From IMG/VR virus record IMGVR_UViG_3300025435_000076, positions 1 through 26,214 of that record: a stretch of 26,214 bases of DNA. The stretch is one strand, 5' to 3'. The stretch is from a virus. The notes beneath the pieces were generated by a model. That model searched no databases, had not been told where the DNA came from, and saw nothing but the letters and a program-made list of their open reading frames with translations. Positions 1 through 5,624 of the stretch are shown piece by piece; positions within the stretch are counted from its first letter, which is position 1; every line of letters starts with the position of its first letter. The position numbers and the translations under genes were made by a program.

Positions 1-375
1 CCTCTTGAGTGCGGCCTTAGCTCTTGGCGCGTCGCCTTTGCTGTGATGTACTACACCTGCCATGCGGGCACAGAAACTATCCTTACGCTTACCACCTTCA
101 GGCTGGGGGGCTTTAAGATGGCTACCAGTAGCTGCGTTGTACTTAGCGCGACCCTTGGCGGTCAGTCCTGCGCCTTTTTCGGTAGATAGCTTCTCTCCCC
201 GGCCAACAGCCAGAGATACACCTCCGCCATCTTTGTGCTTTGCTGTCTTAGCTGATTCTCTGAATGCTTTAGCAGTAGGTGCGCCAGCTTCTCCGGGTTT
301 ACGCATTTTTTCGCCTGATCCATGAGCTATGCGCTCCTGTTTTAGGTGAATGTTTCTGTAAAGTCCGGGTTTCAT
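1..375 (-). CDS. DUF6321-like conserved phage protein (C-terminus beyond window)
   Basis: This is a small basic protein of unknown function, cut by the left window edge after 125 codons. The N-terminus reads MKPGLYRNIHLKQERIAHGS, followed by GEKMRKPG and TAKAF at about residues 21-38. Further on come GEKLSTEKGAGLTAKGRAKYN and a KRKDSFCARMAGVV stretch rich in Lys, Gly and Ala. I recognise this pattern from a family common in uncultured phage genomes (the DUF6321 name is from memory). The ATG at 375 forms an ATGA overlap with the stop of the upstream gene. An internal ATG at 306 is possible, but the family normally includes the KPGLY...GSGEKM part, so I chose the longer start. The function is unknown. 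A nucleic-acid or structural role is only a guess from the charge. Confidence 0.75.
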   Translation of the reverse strand, partial: MKPGLYRNIHLKQERIAHGSGEKMRKPGEAGAPTAKAFRESAKTAKHKDGGGVSLAVGRGEKLSTEKGAGLTAKGRAKYNAATGSHLKAPQPEGGKRKDSFCARMAGVVHHSKGDAPRAKAALKR

Positions 376-728
376 GCAAAATCCACTTGCAGCCCGACTA
401 CGTTACCGTCATCGTCTTCCAGAAAGCGGATGGATTCCCATGTGCCCACGAAGGTTGCGGTGTCTTCTTCGTCTTCTTCGTCATCAAACAAAGGTGGCAG
501 ATGTGAGTCGTAATCGTCTTCGTCTTCAGGCTCTTCTTCTCCGCCGATTCCTAATTCTTGGCGAATAAAGTCAGAACAGTCATACAGATTGGAAATGATA
601 GTCTGAATGGTTTCGTAGTCGTTTTCGTCAATGTCAGCGCGCTCTACGAAAGACTCCAACCAAGAAGCGGCGGAATCAACTGACATATCTAGCTCTGTTT
701 CAAGATCATCTAGGAATTGGTCGTGCAT
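372..728 (-). CDS. Acidic hypothetical protein, 118 aa
   Basis: I do not recognise this gene. The protein is strongly acidic. It has a helical N-terminal half (MHDQFLDDLETELDMSVDSA, then the WLESFVERADID region), a Glu/Asp-rich linker at about residues 69-91, and a short C-terminal part with VGTWESIRFLEDDDGNVVGL that resembles a small beta unit. I start it at 728 rather than at the further upstream codon at 782. A GGAG Shine-Dalgarno site lies about eight bases before 728, and the longer form would run back into the TPR-glycosyltransferase gene. It ends in an ATGA overlap with the DUF6321-like gene, so the two are probably co-translated. The acidity could suit a DNA mimic or a scaffold, but nothing here shows that. 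Confidence 0.7.
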   Translation of the reverse strand: MHDQFLDDLETELDMSVDSAASWLESFVERADIDENDYETIQTIISNLYDCSDFIRQELGIGGEEEPEDEDDYDSHLPPLFDDEEDEEDTATFVGTWESIRFLEDDDGNVVGLQVDFA

Positions 729-756
729 GATACCGCTCCGGTTAAAGGTTTCCCTA

Positions 757-1938
757 TTATAACATTTTCTGGCGCTGTGCAATAAACTCAGTCAAATCTT
801 CAATTAAATCAACAGGCAACGTCTTTGGTGCGGGCATCCAGTATAGCCTCATATTCTCATAAAGCTCTGTGGTTTTAGTACCATACGGGCCCCAACGCCA
901 ATCAGATCCAAGGTATGGCAGGATAACCCAGCATGGTTTGCCCAGCGATCCTGTTAGGTGGGCTATAGCCGTGTCTACTGCAATAACTAGGTCTAGTTGA
1001 TCTATCACACTAGCCGTCTCGTCAAAGTCGCCCAGATTTCTTCCAATGTCGCATATATTCAATTTACTGCGGGATATTTCATCGGGATCGTCATTGAGCT
1101 TCTGTAAGCTTATATAGTTCGCATTAGGGAAGTTATCAAACTGCGATAAACGCATAGACCGATTAGCATTGTTGGCGTGTCTAGAATTACCCTTCCATGC
1201 CAAACCTATTTTCGTGCCCACGGGCATGATTTGATCTGTGGGCGTTGCTTTCAAGTAAGGATATGAGGAAGAATTGCCAAAGTACATAGGCAAAGACATC
1301 TGGTATACCCAATAGTCACACTCAGGCAAAGTCTCAAAGCTATCCACGAACGTGACATCTTGTGGATCAAACGACTGAGTGAATAAATTTACCAACGCAG
1401 GTTCACACAACCAATAAACGTGGGCGGCTTCATCCAATAAGGTATAAATGTATCTACAGAACTGAATAGCATCTCCGAATCCCTGTTCCTTAGATACAAA
1501 TATCTTCTTACCTACCAGATCCTCACCCTGCCATCTGGGCAGTCGACCTTTTACATACCGGTCCGAGAATCCTGTGTCAAAGATGTTTCTGTTCTCAAAT
1601 AACTTCCAGCCTTCCGCATACTGACCTACCCGTAATAACTCTAGGGATAGGTCGTGTAACGTACCAGGATGATTAGGGCGCAGCTTTAAGGATTGGCGGT
1701 AATGATCTATAGCCTGATCATAGTTATGTAGCCTTGAGGATACAAACGCCATATTGCTGTGGATCTCAGGAATGTCTGCGTAGAGTAACGCTTCCTGTAG
1801 TAATTCCAGCGCCTCGGGATAGCGCTCTTGCTTGATTAGCTTTACGCTGTAGTCAAACAGCACATCTAGCGGATTTTCAGCACCAGCAAGCAATCTGGTG
1901 AGGCGTAACTCTTTAGCTATCTGCTTTAATACTTCCAT
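757..1938 (-). CDS. TPR-repeat glycosyltransferase-like protein (GT9/heptosyltransferase fold)
   Basis: This 393-residue protein probably transfers a sugar or binds a nucleotide sugar. Residues 25-110 form tetratricopeptide repeats (YSVKLIKQERYPEALELLQE and YDQAIDHYRQSLKLRPNHPG are typical helices). A linker GWKLFENR...RWQGEDLVGKK leads into a C-terminal region like that of ADP-heptose:LPS heptosyltransferases. There KEQGFGDAIQFCRY (150-163) resembles the N-terminal GT9 loop, and DLVIAVDTAIAHLTGSLGKP is the donor-site signature, followed by LLPY-like and DWRWGPYG motifs. This TPR-GT9 arrangement is known in bacteria and phages; the acceptor is unknown. A GGAGG site precedes the ATG. Residues 238-243 (MPVGTK) are encoded by a copy of the dispersed TGCCC..GGGCA element, in the loop before the second Rossmann-like domain. 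Modification of virion or host surface glycans is inference. Confidence 0.85.
   Translation of the reverse strand: MEVLKQIAKELRLTRLLAGAENPLDVLFDYSVKLIKQERYPEALELLQEALLYADIPEIHSNMAFVSSRLHNYDQAIDHYRQSLKLRPNHPGTLHDLSLELLRVGQYAEGWKLFENRNIFDTGFSDRYVKGRLPRWQGEDLVGKKIFVSKEQGFGDAIQFCRYIYTLLDEAAHVYWLCEPALVNLFTQSFDPQDVTFVDSFETLPECDYWVYQMSLPMYFGNSSSYPYLKATPTDQIMPVGTKIGLAWKGNSRHANNANRSMRLSQFDNFPNANYISLQKLNDDPDEISRSKLNICDIGRNLGDFDETASVIDQLDLVIAVDTAIAHLTGSLGKPCWVILPYLGSDWRWGPYGTKTTELYENMRLYWMPAPKTLPVDLIEDLTEFIAQRQKML
1215..1226. repeat. Dispersed near-palindrome copy 1 (TGCCCACGGGCA)
   Basis: This exact copy of TGCCC(A/G)(C/T)GGGCA lies inside the glycosyltransferase gene. On the minus strand it encodes PVG within MPVGTK, in the same codon phase as the other copies. 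Confidence 0.6.
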
Positions 1939-1951
1939 CCCGCCTCCAATT

Positions 1952-2027
1952 TGGTGCCCCCAGCCCGACTCGAACAGGCCACCTACTGATTACAAATCAG
2001 TTGCTCTACCAGATGAGCTATGGGGGC
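1952..2027 (-). tRNA. tRNA-Thr (anticodon UGU), CCA encoded
   Basis: The minus strand folds as a complete cloverleaf of 76 nt. The acceptor stem is GCCCCCA with TGGGGGC, and the D arm is GCTC...GAGC. The anticodon stem ACTGA/TCAGT carries the loop TTTGTAA, which gives anticodon TGT (at 1992-1994) and decodes ACA. The T arm is GCCTG-TTCGAGT-CGGGC. The discriminator A is followed by an encoded CCA. It sits between a small gene (stop at 2035) and the glycosyltransferase gene (start at 1938), so it is probably cut from the same leftward transcript. Phages often carry such tRNAs to supplement host decoding. Confidence 0.96.
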
Positions 2028-2034
2028 TGTATTT

Positions 2035-2184
2035 CTATCCCGCAACCTTTGCGCGGTTCTCAATAACCTCTACCGAGATCATTATATTCTTGAACGCATT
2101 CCGTTCTACAGGATTAGCCCTGAACATCGTGGCTAACATCCGCTTGGTTGTCTTGCTTAACTTGAAGTTTGCTGTAGCTTTCAT
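2035..2184 (-). CDS. Small basic phage protein, 49 aa
   Basis: This small ORF encodes MKATANFKLSKTTKRMLATM and then a helical, charged remainder ending RAKVAG. A clear Shine-Dalgarno site (GAGGG, about four bases before the ATG) supports the start at 2184. The pattern of an N-terminal FKLSKTTKRMLA followed by ERNAFKNIMISVEV recalls a family of short uncharacterised proteins in environmental phage genomes, but I cannot name it. The high Lys/Arg content is compatible with nucleic-acid binding. It lies 23 bp after the 71-aa gene and 7 bp before the tRNA, probably in the same transcript. Confidence 0.65.
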   Translation of the reverse strand: MKATANFKLSKTTKRMLATMFRANPVERNAFKNIMISVEVIENRAKVAG

Positions 2185-2207
2185 ATTCCCTCATTATTTC
2201 ACAGTTA

Positions 2208-2423
2208 TTAAGTAGGTTTTGTGAAAAACCAGCGTGTTAGCGCTTGTTCTTTCCTGTAGTTGTTAGTACACATTATGCATACTCTTCTGTGATCCAGTTC
2301 TTGGTGGACTGTTTTATTGCCTTTCCTCATTCCACCGGTACTCAACATCTTGCAGTAAGTGTCACCATTATTCCATATATGTGCTGCTGAAGATGCTTTT
2401 TGCTTACTGTAGAAGTATTCCAT
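2208..2423 (-). CDS. Hypothetical small protein with Cys/His motif, 71 aa
   Basis: The function is unknown. The protein has YCKMLSTGGMRKG at about residues 23-35, then VHQELDHRRVCIMCTNNYRK at about 39-58. Three cysteines (one early, two as CxxC) and two histidines could hold one zinc ion. The first in-frame ATG at 2423 has no visible Shine-Dalgarno site and overlaps the -10 box of a predicted promoter (2417-2445). If that promoter is used, translation would have to begin at a later codon, for example the methionine of MLSTGG. The gene lies at the left border of the gene-poor island. Confidence 0.55.
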   Translation of the reverse strand: MEYFYSKQKASSAAHIWNNGDTYCKMLSTGGMRKGNKTVHQELDHRRVCIMCTNNYRKEQALTRWFFTKPT

Positions 2424-2445
2424 GTCGTGGTTTGAAAGTTGTCAA
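2417..2445 (-). promoter_or_regulatory. Candidate sigma70 promoter for the tRNA/glycosyltransferase unit
   Basis: On the minus strand a perfect -35 box TTGACA (2445-2440) is followed after 17 bp by TGGAAT (2422-2417, four of six consensus bases). It lies just downstream of stem-loop 2476-2509, where leftward transcription may stop, so a new start here would make sense. The clash with the annotated ATG of the 71-aa ORF lowers confidence. Confidence 0.35.
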
Positions 2446-2475
2446 CAGAGGGAGTGACTGAAGCTATGGACAAAA

Positions 2476-2509
2476 GCCACCCCATACCCAGAAAAAGATC
2501 TGGAGTGGC
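2476..2509 (-). terminator. Possible leftward terminator stem-loop
   Basis: On the minus strand, outer pairs GCCAC/GTGGC and inner pairs CCAGA/TCTGG form an interrupted hairpin, followed by TTTTG. The asymmetric internal loop and short T run make it a weak candidate. Confidence 0.35.
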
Positions 2510-2824
2510 TGGAAATCAAAGTCAACGTCGGTCGATCCTTCGCTTCTTTGGTTACGGTCATCTCTCAATGTTCCGCCGTAACTGTCAGACATTTAGGTCC
2601 ATTGTGAGACCCCATCTTAGCGCACTGACCGAGCTTGTCCCAAATGCTGCCCGTTGCTCTGGATCACCCCAATCTCACGACCTGGTTCCATTATGGCGGT
2701 ATACTTCATCAACATTTGGCGCTTTCTCCACCCGCGCTTGCCGCATCGAAACTTTTTACGGCTCTCAATCTGTGTCAAAACGTACAGGTTCCCGATAAAT
2801 ACACAAATCCAGTCTGACCAAACA

Positions 2825-2970
2825 AAAACCCCGCAATATTTAGGTGGGGTGGCTATGGGCTAGATAGCAGACCTGTGGGCGCCGAGAATGGATAAGTAGG
2901 AATTTCGCCGCAACGTGTGCAGTAAAACGCCTTACAGTCTTGACACCCCACCTAACTATTACGGGGTTTT
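2825..2970. repeat. 26-bp inverted repeats bounding a 146-bp unit (MITE-like or paired terminators)
   Basis: The left arm 2825-2850 is the reverse complement of the right arm 2945-2970 at 24 of 26 positions. Each arm reads outward as ACCCCACCTAA, then CGGGGTTTT. Each arm can also fold alone into a short CCCC/GGGG stem followed by T residues, so the left arm could stop leftward transcription and the right arm rightward transcription. Between them lies the candidate zinc-ribbon ORF. The geometry suits either a miniature inverted-repeat element or a pair of duplicated outward terminators. Confidence 0.55.
2853..2951 (-). CDS. Candidate 32-residue zinc-ribbon micro-ORF
   Basis: A GTG-initiated frame encodes MGCQDCKAFYCTRCGEIPTY and then a short proline-rich tail of 12 residues. 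Cys3, Cys6, Cys11 and Cys14 form CxxC-x4-CxxCGE, a compact pattern that could bind one zinc ion. The frame nearly fills the space between the two arms of the 26-bp inverted repeat, with its start codon inside the right arm. The start is GTG and the Shine-Dalgarno site is poor, so expression is uncertain. The cysteine spacing is the only argument that this is a real gene. Confidence 0.3.
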   Translation of the reverse strand: MGCQDCKAFYCTRCGEIPTYPFSAPTGLLSSP

Positions 2971-3049
2971 AAACCTACTTATCCTCTTATCTCGATGCCC
3001 AACCGGCCAAGGTCAGACAACCGCATTAGACCATACAAGTCCGTACAGG

Positions 3050-3169
3050 TCAAGCCTTCTTAGTGAACCAAGCCTGAACTTGAGCCTGAATATATTTTGC
3101 ATAAGCAGGCTGAGGAAAATTCCAACCAATGAAACAACCAGCAGCAACGTATAAAAGAATGTCTAACAT
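3050..3169 (-). CDS. Small membrane protein, 39 aa
   Basis: This short gene encodes MLDILLYVAAGCFIGWNFPQ followed by PAYAKYIQAQVQAWFTKKA. Residues 2-17 form one hydrophobic segment, then come a conserved-looking WNFPQPAYAK turn and an amphipathic basic helix. A strong GGAG site precedes the ATG, and the gene starts 15 bp after the stop of the gene upstream, so it is probably the last gene of the early operon. Single-span proteins ending the hydrophobic stretch with GWN(F/L)PQP occur in many environmental phages, but I know of no assigned function. Inner-membrane location is predicted. Confidence 0.7.
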   Translation of the reverse strand: MLDILLYVAAGCFIGWNFPQPAYAKYIQAQVQAWFTKKA

Positions 3170-3183
3170 AATGATCTCCTTAA

Positions 3184-3378
3184 TTAAATTTCAACTTCTT
3201 CAAAGAACTGGTCCAACCACTCGTCTAGTCTATCATGCAACGTGGTAGCCAATAACTCTGATCGGCTCATTTGACGATCTAAAGATAGCTCGTCGCTGTT
3301 GATCTCTTTCTCAAACCCTAGACCAGCAATGACTGTGAATGTCTCGCGGTCCAGTTTAATCATATAGGTAGGTATCAT
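3184..3378 (-). CDS. Hypothetical early protein, 64 aa
   Basis: I do not recognise this protein. It begins MIPTYMIKLDRETFTVIAGL, with alternating hydrophobic residues that suggest a beta-strand pair, then turns charged and helical, ending in an acidic WLDQFFEEVEI tail. The ATG at 3378 overlaps the stop of the HTH gene as ATGA and has a GAGG site, so translation is probably coupled. Its position directly after a predicted DNA-binding regulator hints at a partner protein, but no motif shows this. Confidence 0.65.
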   Translation of the reverse strand: MIPTYMIKLDRETFTVIAGLGFEKEINSDELSLDRQMSRSELLATTLHDRLDEWLDQFFEEVEI

Positions 3379-3578
3379 TCGTCATCCTCTCGTAATCCGG
3401 TTTTGATTTGCCACAATTCCCATAAGCCAGGATGGAGTTTGCGTTGACCTGCTTCTACTTTCTGCCATCCTGACCGCGTTAAGTAAACTACTTGTGCTGC
3501 CTCTTCCTGCGTCAATGATCCCTGTAATCGCAGATCTCTTACTTGCTGCGCTGTGGGTGCATTTTTAACTGCTGCCAT
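3375..3578 (-). CDS. Helix-turn-helix protein (XRE-like), 67 aa
   Basis: This is a small predicted DNA-binding protein. The segment PTAQQVRDLRLQGSLTQEEA (about 8-27) followed by AQVVYLTRSGWQKVEAGQRK (about 28-47) has the helix-turn-helix layout of a phage XRE-type family whose members carry LTQxEAA...W...E.G.R and a WELWxIK ending, seen here at about 53-59. The start at 3578 is chosen over the longer frame because a GAGG site lies just upstream and the ATG overlaps the previous stop as TGATG. It is a candidate for the protein that binds the dyads around the promoters near 4040 and 6220, in whose transcripts it lies. That link is inference. Confidence 0.75.
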   Translation of the reverse strand: MAAVKNAPTAQQVRDLRLQGSLTQEEAAQVVYLTRSGWQKVEAGQRKLHPGLWELWQIKTGLREDDE

Positions 3579-3745
3579 CAATAACCTCGTTGTGATGAAC
3601 TCCATGCCGCAAAGTCTCGGCAATCCTCTATGTAACTGTCACGATTACGCTCGTTTTCTGCTGCTAGTAATTCAAGATCTATTTCCTCGCCGTCCTCATC
3701 AAACAACTCATCAGGACAAGCGTCATGATAGTGAATGTCTATCAT
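3578..3745 (-). CDS. Acidic hypothetical protein, 55 aa
   Basis: This small gene encodes MIDIHYHDACPDELFDEDGE, then an acidic helix EIDLELLAAENERNRDSYIE and a short tail ending SSSQRGY. It is well supported by context: a GAGG site before the ATG, an ATGA overlap with the gene upstream and a TGATG overlap with the HTH gene downstream. The acidic character next to a DNA-binding regulator would suit an antagonist or DNA mimic, but I recognise no family and have no further evidence for that. Confidence 0.65.
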   Translation of the reverse strand: MIDIHYHDACPDELFDEDGEEIDLELLAAENERNRDSYIEDCRDFAAWSSSQRGY

Positions 3746-3987
3746 AATGACCTCACAGTGATTTCATAAACAGAACCGTATTTATCAACTACACCAATCT
3801 TCTTGTCGGCTGATAAGTACACCCCGTCCTTGTCTAAATCCATCTTGGGCTTGCCAACCATATTGATTAACCCATCTGATACCTGATCCGCTGCGGGTAA
3901 CATAGCCGCGATAAGGTGCGCTATATAGTCACAGTAAACAAGATCATGTTTCTTGGCTTTACGGAAAATTTCAGTTAGTTCGTTCAT
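3742..3987 (-). CDS. Hypothetical early protein, 81 aa
   Basis: This is the first gene after the promoter at 4023-4051. It has a strong GGAG site seven bases before the ATG. Residues 1-30 are helical (MNELTEIFRKAKKHDLVYCD, then YIAHLIAAML). The second half is a likely beta unit with DLDKDGVYLSADKKIGVVDK (about 50-69) and then YGSVYEITVRSL. No known motif is visible and the function is unknown. Confidence 0.7.
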   Translation of the reverse strand: MNELTEIFRKAKKHDLVYCDYIAHLIAAMLPAADQVSDGLINMVGKPKMDLDKDGVYLSADKKIGVVDKYGSVYEITVRSL

Positions 3988-4022
3988 CTCGTCTCTCCTC
4001 GGTTAAGCACAGCATGGGACTC

Positions 4023-4051
4023 AGTGTATACGCCCTCAGTCCACTTGTCAA
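4023..4051 (-). promoter_or_regulatory. Early promoter with dyad operator (P4040)
   Basis: On the minus strand TTGACA (4051-4046) is followed after 17 bp by TACACT (4028-4023). The -35 box directly follows the stop codon of the upstream gene. A dyad TGGACT...AGTCCCA flanks the -10 box. The spacer (AAGTGGACTGAGGGCGTATA) is closely similar to that of the promoter at 6209-6237, which suggests a shared regulator. Confidence 0.7.
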
Positions 4052-4357
4052 CTATTGCAACTCACCCACACAGCTTTTTAATACTGATGCTGCGTAGTTA
4101 ATTGCCATTTCGCCCTGCGCTGGATACAGCTCAGGATTGCTCAGAATAATGACGCATCGTGATAGTGAGTCAATGATTTTGGGCGTAGTCACCAACATAC
4201 GAGCAACATTTTTTAGCTCAGGTGCTACTGCCGCAACCAATAGCCCGTCACCGTTAATGATCTGTAGGAACTTACCATCCGAGCTGGACACTAGATTCCA
4301 GTTCAAATCGACTTGCATCAGTTCCTGTAGGGACAAATTGTGTTGGCTGATTTTCAT
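4052..4357 (-). CDS. Ead/Ea22-like hypothetical protein, 101 aa
   Basis: The protein contains LVSSSDGKFLQIINGDGLLV at about 23-42, followed by APELKNVARMLVTTPKIIDS and a C-terminal helix. This resembles, with substitutions, the common phage pattern in which an N-terminal beta unit is followed by ANARLIAAAPELLEAL and helices (Ead/Ea22-like proteins of unknown role). I start it at the methionine of MKISQHN (4357), where AGGA is correctly spaced. The 86-bp overlap with the DUF3310 gene is unusually long for this genome, so the DUF3310 C-terminus or this start may be misjudged. It ends immediately before the P4040 -35 box. Confidence 0.65.
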   Translation of the reverse strand: MKISQHNLSLQELMQVDLNWNLVSSSDGKFLQIINGDGLLVAAVAPELKNVARMLVTTPKIIDSLSRCVIILSNPELYPAQGEMAINYAASVLKSCVGELQ

Positions 4358-4604
4358 ATAGATTCCTGACATATTCTTGAGATTCCTTCTTGAAGTCCCG
4401 TCTCGTCTCCATCTCAATCAGTAGCTCTATATAGTGAATGGCTTTCTGAAGGTCCTGGATGCCGTTCTTGGCCTTCCAGCGGCACAAATACTTTATCGCA
4501 TTACCCTCACAGAAACCCAACCCGTTTTTCTGTATAAACTCAACTGGCTGGATGGTAAGTTCTTTATAGTGGTTGCCACCCACTTGCTTATCTGCTGCGC
4601 TCAT
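4272..4604 (-). CDS. DUF3310 family protein, 110 aa
   Basis: The family signature is clear. KQVGGNHYKELTIQPVEFIQ (about 6-25) is followed by LGFCEGNAIKYLCRWKAKNG (about 28-47) and DLQKAIHYIELLI. DUF3310 proteins are small phage proteins resembling nucleotide-kinase-associated domains; their role is unproven. The ATG at 4604 has an AAAGGAG site nine bases upstream. The C-terminal 28 residues extend beyond the usual domain and overlap the next gene, and they may be a phage-specific tail. It lies in the middle of the early leftward operon, downstream of the 6220 promoter. Confidence 0.85.
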   Translation of the reverse strand: MSAADKQVGGNHYKELTIQPVEFIQKNGLGFCEGNAIKYLCRWKAKNGIQDLQKAIHYIELLIEMETRRDFKKESQEYVRNLYENQPTQFVPTGTDASRFELESSVQLGW

Positions 4605-4623
4605 ACGTTTTTCTCCTTTCCAA

Positions 4624-4800
4624 TCAGTAATCGCCAAGCTCACCTGATAGCTTTGACAAGTTATCTAGGGCTGGCTCCCGATCTGCGCGTTGTTTTAATC
4701 CTTCAGCAACCCCGTCTTCGTAAGCCTGTTTGATGCTCTCCTTGCTGAACACCCAAGTTTTGGATTCAAAAGTCTTAAAAAACCATTCATCAAATGTCAT
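4624..4800 (-). CDS. Hypothetical early protein, 58 aa
   Basis: The protein reads MTFDEWFFKTFESKTWVFSK, then ESIKQAYEDGVAEGLKQRAD and a short acidic end. The pattern of an aromatic N-terminal helix followed by A(Y/W)xxGxxxG suits a small helical hairpin. I start at 4800 because the only codon further upstream is a TTG and a GGTGA site fits this ATG. About 140 bp of AT-rich sequence separates it from the previous gene, so a local promoter is possible, although I see no convincing one. The function is unknown. Confidence 0.6.
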   Translation of the reverse strand: MTFDEWFFKTFESKTWVFSKESIKQAYEDGVAEGLKQRADREPALDNLSKLSGELGDY

Positions 4801-4940
4801 GATCAAGTCACCGCCATTCAGTTGGCACGTTATATAAAAGAATCATTTAATAACCTTTTTATTCTAAAAATAAATTTGAATTGCAGCAACAGCCACACCC
4901 AATATGCCGCCAATGATAGGCCCAATTAAATATAAATAAG

Positions 4941-5258
4941 TTATGACATCAACCCCACATCAATTAGTTTTTTGATTCTGGAAGAAGCTGAATCAGGATT
5001 AAGTTTTTTATCCCAATCAATAGACTTCCAGCGATGGTCATCAAGATCTGGAGCAAAGTCCGTGTGAACCTCAAATTCTGGATCAAATTCTTCTTCGTCC
5101 TCGCAATCATATGACCAGCTTGCACAAAAACAAGTAGCTGGAATGTATAAACAATCTGCAGGGCTTGTTTGATGATCTACTGCCATAAACAATTCTTCCC
5201 AATCACGCCCTACTGCAATTCCAACCCAATCTCCGGCCTTCCACCAATATGCTTTCAT
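4941..5258 (-). CDS. Hypothetical protein with acidic centre, 105 aa
   Basis: I do not recognise this family. The start at 5258 overlaps the previous stop as ATGA and is preceded by GGAGG at good spacing, so the longer upstream frame is rejected. The protein begins MKAYWWKAGDWVGIAVGRDW, contains a cysteine cluster at about residues 36-52, then DCEDEEEFDPEFEVHTDFAP, a strongly acidic stretch, and a lysine-containing C-terminus. A compact domain with an acidic loop is all that can be inferred. Confidence 0.65.
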   Translation of the reverse strand: MKAYWWKAGDWVGIAVGRDWEELFMAVDHQTSPADCLYIPATCFCASWSYDCEDEEEFDPEFEVHTDFAPDLDDHRWKSIDWDKKLNPDSASSRIKKLIDVGLMS

Positions 5259-5530
5259 TCCCATCCCTCCGATTGTGCCAACGCTGAACAAGCGCTCTGT
5301 AATAAATCATTCTGAACATCTACGCTAAGTGGGCGCTCATGCCGTATATAAAACCGCAGCACCTTTACCATATCCAGTAAAGTTTCTTTCATAACTGGTG
5401 CTGCTTTTATCAGATCCAAATCCTCTAGCGAGTAATTGAAATCACAGCTCAATATGATGTAATCCTGTGCATCTACTAAAAACAATCCGTCCTGATCTGC
5501 CGCATTCACCCACCGCCAAGCTTTTTTCAT
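5255..5530 (-). CDS. Hypothetical early protein, 91 aa
   Basis: The start MKKAWRW at 5530 follows GAGG at about five bases, just after the stop of the 28-aa membrane ORF. The N-terminal half (VNAADQDGLFLVDAQDYIIL) reads like beta strands. The C-terminal half has helices with IKAAPVMKETLLDMVKVLRF, which recalls the AAPELLEAL helix of Ead/Ea22-like proteins, so a distant relation to the gene at 4052-4357 is possible. It overlaps the next gene by ATGA. The function is unknown. Confidence 0.65.
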   Translation of the reverse strand: MKKAWRWVNAADQDGLFLVDAQDYIILSCDFNYSLEDLDLIKAAPVMKETLLDMVKVLRFYIRHERPLSVDVQNDLLQSACSALAQSEGWE

Positions 5531-5537
5531 AATCGCC

Positions 5538-5624
5538 TCACTGAACAAAAAAGATAATTGCAGTCCCAATACCAATCAAAAACCATAAAGCATTGCCCAA
5601 CCAACCGTCTTCTGGATCACGCAT
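5538..5624 (-). CDS. 28-residue single-span membrane protein
   Basis: This very short gene encodes MRDPEDGWLGNALWFLIGIG followed by TAIIFFVQ. After a charged N-terminus, residues 12-27 are hydrophobic and long enough to span the inner membrane. The ATG lies inside the last codons of the gene upstream, and the stop is 7 bp before the start of the gene downstream, filling what would otherwise be a gap. Phages often use such proteins against host processes or in lysis, but no role can be assigned here. Confidence 0.5.
   Translation of the reverse strand: MRDPEDGWLGNALWFLIGIGTAIIFFVQ

Larger units (their letters stand above)
2424..3049. other. Gene-poor island between late and early leftward genes
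   Basis: These 626 bases hold no gene I can call with confidence, in a window where genes otherwise overlap. The island contains a stem-loop (2476-2509), a dyad GTTACGG/CCGTAAC (2551-2557 and 2576-2582), a long inverted repeat (2825-2850 with 2945-2970), a second pair GGATAAGTAGG/CCTACTTATCC (2890-2900 and 2974-2984), a third pair GTCTGACC/GGTCAGAC (2812-2819 and 3011-3018), and a direct repeat CGTACAGGT (2781-2789 and 3042-3050). On the minus strand there are open frames with poor start signals. One at 2464-2592 begins MSDSYGGTLRDDRNQRSEGS. One ending at 2617 reads LTQIESRKKFRCGKRGWRKR from a TTG at 2778. They may be decayed coding sequence or chance. A replication origin, a mobile-element scar or a structured RNA are all possible. 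Confidence 0.5.

Noticed and set aside
62-325. Plus-strand 87-codon frame at the left edge
   Set aside because: It is antisense to the DUF6321-like gene, whose peptide pattern is recognisable. This frame has no Shine-Dalgarno site.
1952-2027. tRNA as a prophage attachment remnant
   Set aside because: It is complete with encoded CCA, lies inside a phage transcript, and no integrase or duplicated tRNA end was seen.
2439-2863. Three overlapping plus-strand frames in the gene-poor island
   Set aside because: They lack ribosome-binding sites, overlap each other and have no recognisable pattern. They are kept only as part of the island description.
4808-4846. 12-residue ORF MILLYNVPTEWR with an AAGG site
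   Set aside because: It is too short to separate from chance, and no attenuator structure accompanies it.
4864-4947. Minus-strand frame with a convincing membrane segment (VITYLYLIGPIIGGILGVAV)
   Set aside because: There is no ATG, GTG or TTG before the hydrophobic part and the upstream stop is only four codons away. Unless a frameshift joins it to the gene ending at 4941, it cannot be translated.
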